Assembly: GCA_016713735.1 (NCBI GenBank)
Contig: JADJOP010000037.1
Coordinates: 62,001 to 126,000, forward strand
Source: Bryobacterales bacterium
GTDB taxonomy: Bacteria > Acidobacteriota > Terriglobia > Bryobacterales > Bryobacteraceae
Direction of reading: 5' to 3'
Length of the DNA stretch: 64,000 bases
Numbering within the stretch: the stretch's first letter is position 1; each line of letters opens with the position of its first letter. Below the pieces are notes generated by a model. It was not told the origin of the DNA. It ran no database searches and was given only the letters and a program-made list of their open reading frames with translations. The position numbers were made by a program, and so were the translations under genes. Shown here in pieces: positions 8,027 through 16,025 of this stretch.

Positions 8027-9607
8027 TTAGCTCTTGGAAACAGGGGAGATGCGGCTGCGCAGCGATTCGATGCCGAAGAAGTTACAAATACGTTCCAGAA
8101 GGTGTGTCCGTGCTTCTTGAACCCGGAGGAGGCTGCTTTCCTGGTCGAGCTTGTCACGCAGGGCGGCCAGTTCGACCTGGCGCTCGGCGATGACCAACGA
8201 CATATCCTCGGCGATTTCGGCGCGGCTGCTGAGCATGTCGTAGAGGTCCGCCTTGTCCAGGCGGAGGCATTCCACCAGGCTCTGGCCGGTGACGGTGGCC
8301 GATCGTTTTTCGCCGGTGAGCAGCGACATTTCGCCAAAGAAATCGCCGGCCTGGAGCGTAGCCACCTGTTCGGTAAGCCCGGCGGTGTTGGTGAGCAGAA
8401 CACCGGCGCGGCCTTGGAGGATGAGGAACATCGATTCGCCGTCGTCGCCCTGGCGCAGGATCATCTCACCGGGAGCGAAGGAGAGATGTTTGAGCCGCGG
8501 CGCCAGGCGCGAGATCTCCTCGTCGTTGAGCGTGCGGAAGAGGGGGATTTGCTGCAGGGCGGCAATGAGGTCGGGCGCTTCGGGGCGGGTGTCTGCAAGA
8601 TTCTGCTCGGTGTGCACGTCGAGCACTTGCGGAATGGGCCGCATGGGGGAGCCGATGCGGGCCAGCGCGAAATAGATGCGGGTGAGGGTGGCCGAGGAGG
8701 CGGCCTGCTCGTGGCCAGGCTTGGTGAGCCAGATCTGTACGCCGTATTCAATGTGGTCGCGCTGGAAGCCCAGCAGGAGGCACTTGGGCTTGGGGTGTGG
8801 GGAGACGCCATCGATGGGGGAGGCCGACAGGGCATGCTCCACGGCTTCGATGACGCGGCTGGGGTTGCGGCGGTAGCTGAGGATGAAGGAAACGGTGGTG
8901 CGGTGGTTGGCGGCAATGCGCGTCACCGGCGTGCGGGTAAGCAGGCTATTGGGGATCAGGACGGTGTCGCCGTCAGGCGATTGGATGGAGGTGTGGCGCA
9001 GGCTGACGTGGTTGACGCTGCCTGTAACGCCGTCGGCCTCGATCCAATCGCCCACCTGGATGGCCCGTTCCAGTTCCAGGACGAGTCCACCGGCGAGGTT
9101 GCCGAGCATGTCCTGCAGGGAGAGTCCGATCACGGCGGTGGCGACAGCCGAGGTGGCAATCAGGCCGGTAACGTTGGCGCCGAGCCGCGAGAGCAGACTG
9201 AGCAGCACGGCGGCGTAGCCCATGACGACGAGAATGTCGCCCAGGAAACGCGGCAGGCGCAGGCGGCGCAGCATCACCTGGAAAAAGATGGGGACCAACA
9301 CCTGAATGGCGGCGATTTCGGCCAGCGTGCGGGCGATCTCCGTCAACCAGGAAGGGGCGCCGGGTGAGCCCACGCCGTAGTGCCCCGCAAGCGCCAGCAG
9401 CGCCGAAAGGATGCAGCAGAACCAGATCATCCGGACACGGCGGATGTCGAGGCCCGAATAGCGCCCGAGCAGCAGAGCGAGAGCGCAAAGCAAGGGGAGG
9501 ATGTAGAAAAGCAGAACCTGAGGCACGCGATCCGATATTGTCTCGATTTGAGGTTTCAACTCGATGAACGAAATGCGAGGAAAGACGATCCCGGCCCCAG
9601 GCCGCAT
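8027..9607 (-). CDS. MscS-family channel with C-terminal cyclic nucleotide-binding domain (bCNG type)
   Basis: The 526-residue protein has several N-terminal membrane helices (about 28-50, 58-76, 95-115 and 122-140). The MscS pore helix and beta domain follow (about 142-235, with the diagnostic GLSLQDMLGNLAGGLVLELERAIQVGDWIE), then the alpha-beta domain. A CNB domain occupies about 355-470, with the phosphate-binding-cassette residues Phe424-Gly425-Glu426 and Arg435 in FGEMS...RSATV, followed by a C-terminal coiled segment. bCNG channels are a described branch of the MscS superfamily in which cAMP modulates gating. Conserved Glu and Arg argue that nucleotide binding is intact. The gene is the last one before the tRNA-fragment boundary of the island. 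Confidence 0.9.
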   Translation of the reverse strand: MRPGAGIVFPRISFIELKPQIETISDRVPQVLLFYILPLLCALALLLGRYSGLDIRRVRMIWFCCILSALLALAGHYGVGSPGAPSWLTEIARTLAEIAAIQVLVPIFFQVMLRRLRLPRFLGDILVVMGYAAVLLSLLSRLGANVTGLIATSAVATAVIGLSLQDMLGNLAGGLVLELERAIQVGDWIEADGVTGSVNHVSLRHTSIQSPDGDTVLIPNSLLTRTPVTRIAANHRTTVSFILSYRRNPSRVIEAVEHALSASPIDGVSPHPKPKCLLLGFQRDHIEYGVQIWLTKPGHEQAASSATLTRIYFALARIGSPMRPIPQVLDVHTEQNLADTRPEAPDLIAALQQIPLFRTLNDEEISRLAPRLKHLSFAPGEMILRQGDDGESMFLILQGRAGVLLTNTAGLTEQVATLQAGDFFGEMSLLTGEKRSATVTGQSLVECLRLDKADLYDMLSSRAEIAEDMSLVIAERQVELAALRDKLDQESSLLRVQEARTHLLERICNFFGIESLRSRISPVSKS

Positions 9608-9730
9608 GGAGCGGGCCCCGGCCGGCGTGCTGCCAATGGGTCAACGTAAGGAGGCATCCCCCGGGACATCAGCGGGACATCCAAGCCTTGCGGGACGCTC
9701 TTCGATTTTCCGGGAAGTTGCTGAGGGGAA

Positions 9731-9777
9731 TGGGGGGCGCGACAGGACTCGAACCTGTGACCTCCAGCGTGTGGAGC
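9731..9777 (-). repeat. tRNA-Val 3'-half fragment, candidate att site (left end of island)
   Basis: This 47-nt segment matches 49632-49678 of the intact tRNA-Val(CAC) at 44 of 47 positions (mismatches at 9734, 9766 and 9774), including an unbroken 31-nt block at 9735-9765. It covers the anticodon loop, variable loop, T arm and acceptor 3' strand. The D arm and 5' acceptor strand are missing, so it cannot be a functional tRNA. Same-orientation duplication of a tRNA 3' end is the usual scar of integration by a tyrosine recombinase. Confidence 0.75.
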
Positions 9778-10600
9778 GGACGGTGGGCTGCTTTCAACTC
9801 CCAGTTTTCTATCCCGTTCCTTTGACTGATCACAACTTCGGGAATCTGCTCTTCGCTCGTTCGGCATCTTCACCCCCTGCTTCAGATGGGGTTTTGATAC
9901 GGTTTACATACGGATGACCCTGTTGCTCTGACATCCGTGCTCGACATCCTTCCCGCTTGGAGCATCAAATCCGGCCAGCTCACCTGTGCTGTCTCGGGCC
10001 GGCATCCTGTGGCGTTCGCCTTCCGAGGCCCGCGCCGGCTGCGAGTGTAGGCAGGGGGGGCAACGCGCAGCGCCAAGGTCACGATTCGTTACCAGGCCGT
10101 GGTGGCGGCATCCTGGCCGGATAGCGACTGGCAGACCACGCTGTTCGGCGTGTCGCGCTGAGAGCGCGCTGATCCACCGTGCATTCGGGTGTGAATGTTC
10201 TCTTCTGAATTCTTTCTCCCTCGCAAGCCATTTGCCTTCCCCCTGGCGCTGTCACGGCACCGCCATGAACACGTTTCGAATTGTCATGGCGGATGAACTG
10301 CTCGTACTTTGAGTGGCCGGGCGTGTTGGTGAGAGTGTGGCTGGTCGCGTGGCCGAACAGGTGACGAGCCCCGGAGCCTGGAGCGGCGGCGGCCGATCGC
10401 CCGAGTCTGCTGACGAACCCAAGGAACCTCGCGATCGAAAACACCCCGCCCCCAGCTTCTCCGCCCACCTGTTCTCCGCCCACCTGCGCCGGTTCTTCAA
10501 AAAATGCACCTGTCATTCCCGATACAACCGAAAAAAAATGTCTGCGCGAGCTGCCGGCCGGCTGTTCCCGTGCGCGCGATTCCGGCCTCCCGGAGGCCAC
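9778..10600. other. Island left-end junction DNA without a recognisable gene
   Basis: No protein I recognise is encoded on either strand between the tRNA fragment and the promoter of the first TonB receptor. Open frames here are short or read through the tRNA scar. The stretch may hold decayed remains of the mobile element, but I found no integrase motif in it. Confidence 0.5.
10457..10486. repeat. Perfect 15-bp tandem duplication
   Basis: The unit TTCTCCGCCCACCTG occurs twice back to back (10457-10471 and 10472-10486), about 115 bp upstream of the XylR-type box of the first TonB gene. No function is evident. Confidence 0.7.
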
Positions 10601-10665
10601 GGTGAAAATGTGTATGTTGCAGCGCGCGACTTCTCATGGACTTCCGCGGCCGCCATACGTATGCT
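10601..10665 (+). promoter_or_regulatory. XylR-type activator box and promoter of TonB receptor gene 1
   Basis: The box GGTGAAA (10601), GTATG (10612) and TTCTCA (10631) matches those at 20264 and 18790 in the same order and nearly the same spacing. It is followed at once by TGGACT (10637-10642), a 17-bp spacer and TATGCT (10660-10665). These look like a weak -35 and a -10, so the box sits where an activator touching RNA polymerase would bind. The identical stretch CTTCTCATGGAC recurs in the 20.3-kb copy. Confidence 0.6.
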
Positions 10666-10714
10666 GACCCAAGCAACCGTTACGGCCCACGGCCGATCGT
10701 TTTGGCGGTTTGCG

Positions 10715-10730
10715 GGGAATACGTTTTCGC
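10715..10730 (+). promoter_or_regulatory. LacI-family operator (site A) in the leader of TonB receptor gene 1
   Basis: GGGAATACGTTTTCGC has a perfect right half-site (GTTTTCGC) and 6 of 8 matches in the left half relative to the palindrome GCGAAAAC-GTTTTCGC shared by the island operators. It lies about 45-60 bp downstream of the predicted start of transcription from the promoter at 10637-10665, which suits a roadblock repressor. It is the weakest of the five sites. Confidence 0.5.
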
Positions 10731-10818
10731 AAGATGTTGCTTCCCCTCTCCCCGCGCCGCGAAATCGCTTGCGGGTTACCGGCCGGGAGCAAACACACCT
10801 AAAGGAGTCGCCCCAGGG

Positions 10819-13800
10819 ATGCCCACCTCGCCAGCCGCATTTCCGGCCTGCCTGTGCCCGGCCACAGCATCGAGGGCTGTCGTTCTTAGTCTGCTCACCC
10901 TCTTCCCAGCCCTGCTATCGGCGCAAAGCACCGCCGCTTCGGTCAGTGGCGTCGTTTCGGATAGCTCAGGCGGCGCGCTGCCGGGCGCCAAGGTAAGCGC
11001 CCGCCACCTGGAAACCGGCGTGGTGACCCGCGTGGAAACCAACGCCGCCGGGTTCTACTCGCTCCGCCCGCTTCCCATCGGCCCATACACCGTCATCGTC
11101 GAGCGAAACGGCTTTCGCCGCTACCAGCATGACGACCTCGTGTTGTCCACCGGCCAGGCGCTGGAGTTGCCCGTCTCGCTCCCAGTCGGTGACCTGGCCG
11201 AAACGATCACCGTGACATCGGAGACGCCGCTGCTCGAAACGCGGAGCTCCGACGCCAGCCAGTTGATCGAATCCAAGAACATCGAGGAAATGCCGATGGG
11301 TGACCGCAACGCCTTCAACATCGTCGAGATGACCGGCGCGGCGGTGTTCGTTGCCAGCGAAACCGGCGGCACCCCGTCGTTCTCCCTCGCCGGCGGGCGC
11401 GTTGCCAGCCAGATGCAGTGGGTCGATGGCGGCACCGGCCAGAATATGCGCATCGGTGTCCCCACGCCCGAGTACACTCCTCCCATTGAGGCCCTCCAGG
11501 AAATCAAGATCATGGGGAACGGATTCTCGGCCGAGTTCGGCGCCTCCGCCGGCGGGGTGGTGGTGGTGAACACCAAGTCCGGCACGAACAAGTTCAAGGG
11601 ACAGCTCTTCGAGTATTTCCGGCACGACAAGATGGATGGGCCCAACTTCTTCTCCCCCATCGCGGAGGGAAGAAAGCAAAAACCCCAACTGCGCTCCAAC
11701 GTCTTCGGCGGCGTGCTGGGCGGACCCATCCGCCGCGACCGCACCTTCTTCTTCGTCAGCTATCAGGGGTCCGTGCGTGGCGACGGCCAGATCCGCACCC
11801 TCACCGTGCCCAGCGCCCGCGAACGGGCCGGCGACTTCACCCAAACCTTCACCGCGCGCGGCCTCAGCACCATCTACGATCCGGCCACCTCAAGCACCGG
11901 CGCGCCAAGATCGCCCTTCCCCGGCAACCTCATCCCCTTGTCGCGGATGGACCGCATTGCCACCAACCTGGTGCCGTTCTTCCCCGAGTCCAACCGCGCC
12001 GCTGACGACCAGACCGGGGCTAACAACTTCCGCCAGAACGACGTCAACCGGACCACGCGCACCAACCTGATCATTAAAATCGACCACACACTGAACGACA
12101 CCAACAAAATCACCGGCCGCCTCGTGTATGCCGGCGACGACCAGCAACGCACCAGCGTTTATCCCACGCCGGCCGCCGATACCGTCAACTCCAGCAATTC
12201 GGGCAATTGGAGCTACTACGGCACCTGGACCAACATCGTCTCTCCGGCCCTGATTCACGAGTTGCGCGCGACGTTTGCACGGCGGTCGTTCCGCACCTTT
12301 TCCCCTGGTTTGGACGAAGGCTGGCCAACCAAGCTGGGCTTCCAGGGCATCTCCGACGCCGCCTTCCCCAACATCGCTCCAGCCGGTTTCGCCGCACTCG
12401 GTTCGCAAAACCAGGACCGCCGCCAGTTCCCCGTGCAGCAATTCCAACTCGTCGACACGCTGTCCTGGGTGCGCGGGCGCCACTCCGTGCGCGTCGGCGT
12501 CGAAGTGCGTCCTTCCATGAACCACGAGGTCCAGCGCTCGCTGGTTTCCGGCCGCATGGTGTTCAGCCGGGGCTTCACGGGAATCACCGGAAACGCCTTC
12601 ACCGGCAGCGGATTCGCCACCATGCTCCTGGGCATTCCCACCACGCTGACCTTTCGTGAAACCGATGTGCTCAACCGCCGCACCTGGTACCTCGCCGGCT
12701 ACCTCCAAAACGACTGGGCGGCCAGCAACACGCTCTCGCTCAATCTCGGGCTGCGCTGGGAAATCGACACTCCTCTCACCGATACCGGTCTGTCCATGAA
12801 CTCATTTGCCCGCGAGGCCATCAATCCGGTCTCCGGCACACCCGGCGTGGTCAAGTTCCTCGGCCGCGACGGCTACCGCCGCACCCCCTACAACGGCGAC
12901 TGGAACAACTTCGGCCCGCGCTTCGGATTCGCATGGCGTCCGCTGGGGCTTTCCAAGACCGTCATCCGCGGCGGCATCGGCGTCTTCTTCGCCCACCCCT
13001 TCGATCGCGCCAATGCCAACACCCTCACCCTGGGCTTTGAACGCTCCGCCAACGTCGTGCTGCAAGACAACATTGCGGGTGTCCCCTACACAATGTCCAG
13101 CGGAATGCCCGTGCCGAGCCTGAACCGCCAACCGTTGAACGACTCCTTTGGAGCCGCACGGCCCGGCGTCAATCCGACGCAGGCGGTCACCTACCTGGAG
13201 GCCGACCGCCGCACCGGCTACTCCCTACAACCCTCCCTGCGTGTGCAGCATGAACTGCCCGGCCATGTGGTGTTTGAATGGGGCTACATCGGCAACCTCT
13301 CGCGCAAGCTCGGCAGCGCCACGCTGGAGACCAACCAGATCCGCCCCGAACTGATGCGAGCCGGATCGAGCTTCCGCGACCGTCCCTTCCCTCAGTTTTC
13401 CGCCGTGCAAATTCTGTCACCGTCGCTCGGTGTCTCCAGCTACCATGCCGGCATCGCCCGCGCCGAGAAGCGCTTCTCGCGCGGCTTCAACCTGCTGACA
13501 ACCTACACCTGGTCGAAGTCGCTCGATAACGTCGACGCTGGAACAGCCCCGTTCGGCAACGAGGGCAACGCCTACTCGGACTACTACAACCGCCGCGCGG
13601 ACTGGGGACCGTCCACCATCGACATCCGCCACCGCGTCACCCTCAGCAGCGTCTATCAGCTTCCGTTCGGCCGCGGCAAACCGCTGCTCCGCACCGGCTG
13701 GGGCCGCAAACTGGCGGGCGGCTGGAGTTTGGGCGCCGTGTTCACCACGCAATCCGGCGGGCCCGTCACGGTGTCGACCCAACAGAACACGACGTTTGCC

Positions 13801-14160
13801 TTCTCCTCAGGCGGTCTGCGGGCCAACGTCCTGCGCGACCCCAATCTGCCGGCCGGCGAACGGACCCTGACCCGTTGGTTTGATACCACCGCGTTTGCCC
13901 AGCCAGAGCCCTACACCTTCGGCAACCAGGGCGTCGGCTTGGTCCGCGCCGACGGCCAGATCAACCTCAATCTCACGGTCTCGCGCAATTTCCGGCTCAG
14001 CGAGCGCACCCGCATGCAATTCCGCGCTGAAGGGTTCAACGTGGCCAACCACCCCGACTTCCGCACGCCCAACCGTGTCTTCGAAGGGCCTGGCTTTGGC
14101 ATCGTCTCGGCCGCGCGCCCCGCTCGGCAAATGCAATTAGGTGCGCGGTTGGAGTTCTGA
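10819..14160 (+). CDS. Oar-like TonB-dependent receptor with carboxypeptidase regulatory-like N-domain (receptor 1)
   Basis: This 1113-residue outer-membrane protein has a signal peptide ending near LLSAQS and a carboxypeptidase-regulatory-like beta-sandwich (about 38-120, ASVSGVVSDSSGGALPGAKV). A plug domain follows (about 130-260; NAFNIVEMTG, NGFSAEFGASAGGVVVVNTKSGTNKF). A long 22-strand-type barrel ends in the aromatic C-terminus LGARLEF. ATG at 10819 is chosen for its AAAGGAG site 11 bp upstream, although the frame is open from 10636. Such receptors take up oligosaccharides using ExbBD-TonB energy. The gene has both a XylR-type box and a LacI-type operator upstream and heads the group with the beta-helix and propeller enzymes downstream. 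Confidence 0.9.
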   Translation: MPTSPAAFPACLCPATASRAVVLSLLTLFPALLSAQSTAASVSGVVSDSSGGALPGAKVSARHLETGVVTRVETNAAGFYSLRPLPIGPYTVIVERNGFRRYQHDDLVLSTGQALELPVSLPVGDLAETITVTSETPLLETRSSDASQLIESKNIEEMPMGDRNAFNIVEMTGAAVFVASETGGTPSFSLAGGRVASQMQWVDGGTGQNMRIGVPTPEYTPPIEALQEIKIMGNGFSAEFGASAGGVVVVNTKSGTNKFKGQLFEYFRHDKMDGPNFFSPIAEGRKQKPQLRSNVFGGVLGGPIRRDRTFFFVSYQGSVRGDGQIRTLTVPSARERAGDFTQTFTARGLSTIYDPATSSTGAPRSPFPGNLIPLSRMDRIATNLVPFFPESNRAADDQTGANNFRQNDVNRTTRTNLIIKIDHTLNDTNKITGRLVYAGDDQQRTSVYPTPAADTVNSSNSGNWSYYGTWTNIVSPALIHELRATFARRSFRTFSPGLDEGWPTKLGFQGISDAAFPNIAPAGFAALGSQNQDRRQFPVQQFQLVDTLSWVRGRHSVRVGVEVRPSMNHEVQRSLVSGRMVFSRGFTGITGNAFTGSGFATMLLGIPTTLTFRETDVLNRRTWYLAGYLQNDWAASNTLSLNLGLRWEIDTPLTDTGLSMNSFAREAINPVSGTPGVVKFLGRDGYRRTPYNGDWNNFGPRFGFAWRPLGLSKTVIRGGIGVFFAHPFDRANANTLTLGFERSANVVLQDNIAGVPYTMSSGMPVPSLNRQPLNDSFGAARPGVNPTQAVTYLEADRRTGYSLQPSLRVQHELPGHVVFEWGYIGNLSRKLGSATLETNQIRPELMRAGSSFRDRPFPQFSAVQILSPSLGVSSYHAGIARAEKRFSRGFNLLTTYTWSKSLDNVDAGTAPFGNEGNAYSDYYNRRADWGPSTIDIRHRVTLSSVYQLPFGRGKPLLRTGWGRKLAGGWSLGAVFTTQSGGPVTVSTQQNTTFAFSSGGLRANVLRDPNLPAGERTLTRWFDTTAFAQPEPYTFGNQGVGLVRADGQINLNLTVSRNFRLSERTRMQFRAEGFNVANHPDFRTPNRVFEGPGFGIVSAARPARQMQLGARLEF

Positions 14161-14255
14161 GTGTTCACGGCAGTCAACCCGGCGAGCCCGCGAACTCAGA
14201 GGATGCGATGGACCAAGCGCGACCATCGCCGCGACAGGAGAAAGGGCACTGGAAC

Positions 14256-15932
14256 ATGGATCGACGAAACCTGCTTTTGACCTCGCTGCCGGGGGCCGGC
14301 ATGACAGCTCTGCTTGCAGCGCCCGGCGCCCAGGCGGCTCAGCCCGCCCCCGCCGCCGGCGTCTTCAACGTGCGCGACTATCGCGCTCAGGGGGACGGCA
14401 AAACCCTCGACACCGCCGCCATCCAAGCCGCCATCGATGCCTGTGCCGCGCAGGGCGGAGGCGTCGTCTTCTTTCCCCAAGGGCGCTTCCTCTCCGGCAC
14501 GGTGGAACTCAAAAGCAGCGTCACTCTCTACCTCTCGCCGCGGGGTGTCCTGCTGGGAAGCCCCAACCCCGGCGACTATAAGGCCAAACCGTTTCCGGCG
14601 CGCGATCTCGACGTCGGCGGCTACGAGATCTGGGCCCTTGTCTATGCCGAAGGCGCCAGCCACGTCGGCATCGCCGGACCCGGAACCATCGACGCCAATG
14701 GCGGCCCCCTCCCCCCGGTGAAACACGCTCCCGATGTGGCCGGCAGCGTGCGCCCGCGCGCCCTCTTCCTGAAGAACTGCCGCCACGTGACGCTGCGCGA
14801 TGTGGCCGTGCGTGAGTCCGCCATGTGGAGCGTCCACCTGGCCCGGTGCGAGAAGATCCTCGTGCACGGCATCAGCGTCTTCAGCAGCCTCTTTGTGAAT
14901 CAGGACGGCCTCGTGCTCGACAGCTGCCAGGACGCGATGGTGAGCGACTGCTACTTCGATACCTACGACGACGCCCTTGTCCTGAAAACCTCCTTCCCCC
15001 AACCCTGCCGCAACATCGCTATCACCAACTGCGTCCTGACCACGCGCTGCGCCGCCATCAAGTTCGGCACGCAGTCGCTGGGCGCCTTCCGCAACATCAC
15101 CATCTCAAATTGCTCCTGTTCCCACTGCGGCCTGGGCGGGCTCAAGTTCTTCACCGTCGATGGCGGCGATCTGGAAGACATCACCGTCTCCAACATCTCC
15201 ATGAGCCATGTCTCGGCCCCGATTTTCTTCCGCCTCGGGAATCGTGGATTCGACCTCGGGTTCCAGGACGTGGAGCGGCCTCGCCCCGTGGCCCGCCTGA
15301 GGAACGTCGTCGTCAGCGGCGTGCGCGCCTCGGTGCACGGCGTGATGGCCTGGCCCAACCGCGGAATTCCCTTCCGCGCCGGGGCCACGATGGGAATCGT
15401 CGGCCTGCCCGGCCACCCAGTGGAAGGGGTTCTGCTCGACGACATCCACGTCACCTTCGAGGGCGGCGGCACGCTGGAAGAGGCCCATCGCACGGACATC
15501 CCCGAACGGCCGAACGCCTACCCGGAGAACACCATGTTCGGCGTGCTGCCCGCCTATGGCCTCTACCTGCGGCATGCGAAAGGCATCACGCTGTCCAACA
15601 TCCGCTTCGCATTCAACCAGCCTGATCTTCGTCCCGCGATGATGGCCGAGGACGTCGACGACCTGGAGATCAACGGCCTCCAGGCGGCCGCCTCGGGCAG
15701 CGAACCGCTCCTTCGCCTCGTGGAAACCCGCGGCGCGCTGATCCGCGCCTCACGGCCACTGAACCCCGTGGACAGCTTTCTGCGCGTTGAAGGACAGGCC
15801 AGCCGCGACATCGCCCTGCTCGGCAATGACCTCCGCCTGGCGCGCCACGCGGTACTCTCGCCCCAGGGATCGGCCAGCCCTGTGATCGAAGAGGGGAATC
15901 TGCGCCCTGGCGCCGCTCGCACTCAACCGTGA
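14256..15932 (+). CDS. Tat-exported right-handed beta-helix protein, GH28 (polygalacturonase)-like
   Basis: The 558-residue protein starts MDRRNLLLTSLPGAG, a Tat-type signal followed by an AQAA cleavage region. FNVRDYRAQGDGKTLDTAAIQAAIDAC is the standard opening of pectate-lyase-fold and GH28 proteins. Parallel beta-helix coils with GH28-like segments follow: VNQDGLVLDSC, DTYDDALVLK and RCAAIKFGT, where GH28 enzymes place their catalytic Asp residues and the RIK element. These match only loosely, so the exact bond cleaved is uncertain (galacturonan, rhamnogalacturonan or another acidic glycan). The start at 14256 follows AGGAGAAAGG. The gene follows the TonB receptor by 95 bp and precedes the propeller hydrolase, so a common transcript is likely. 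Confidence 0.7.
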   Translation: MDRRNLLLTSLPGAGMTALLAAPGAQAAQPAPAAGVFNVRDYRAQGDGKTLDTAAIQAAIDACAAQGGGVVFFPQGRFLSGTVELKSSVTLYLSPRGVLLGSPNPGDYKAKPFPARDLDVGGYEIWALVYAEGASHVGIAGPGTIDANGGPLPPVKHAPDVAGSVRPRALFLKNCRHVTLRDVAVRESAMWSVHLARCEKILVHGISVFSSLFVNQDGLVLDSCQDAMVSDCYFDTYDDALVLKTSFPQPCRNIAITNCVLTTRCAAIKFGTQSLGAFRNITISNCSCSHCGLGGLKFFTVDGGDLEDITVSNISMSHVSAPIFFRLGNRGFDLGFQDVERPRPVARLRNVVVSGVRASVHGVMAWPNRGIPFRAGATMGIVGLPGHPVEGVLLDDIHVTFEGGGTLEEAHRTDIPERPNAYPENTMFGVLPAYGLYLRHAKGITLSNIRFAFNQPDLRPAMMAEDVDDLEINGLQAAASGSEPLLRLVETRGALIRASRPLNPVDSFLRVEGQASRDIALLGNDLRLARHAVLSPQGSASPVIEEGNLRPGAARTQP

Positions 15933-16025
15933 CCCCACACGCAAACCATGAAGCCGCACTCCCTCACCATCGTGAGCAATCAGCCGGGCCCTCGCCATCG
16001 ACAGCCCGAGAAAGCCGGTACTGAG

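Noticed and set aside
9731..9777. Possible second tRNA gene
   Set aside because: Only the 3' half matches; the D arm and 5' acceptor strand are absent and the anticodon stem has a mismatch, so it is a fragment.
10654..10663. CATACGTATG palindrome as a separate operator
   Set aside because: It overlaps the proposed -10 (TATGCT) of TonB receptor 1 and is not repeated at the other XylR-type promoter, so chance is likely.
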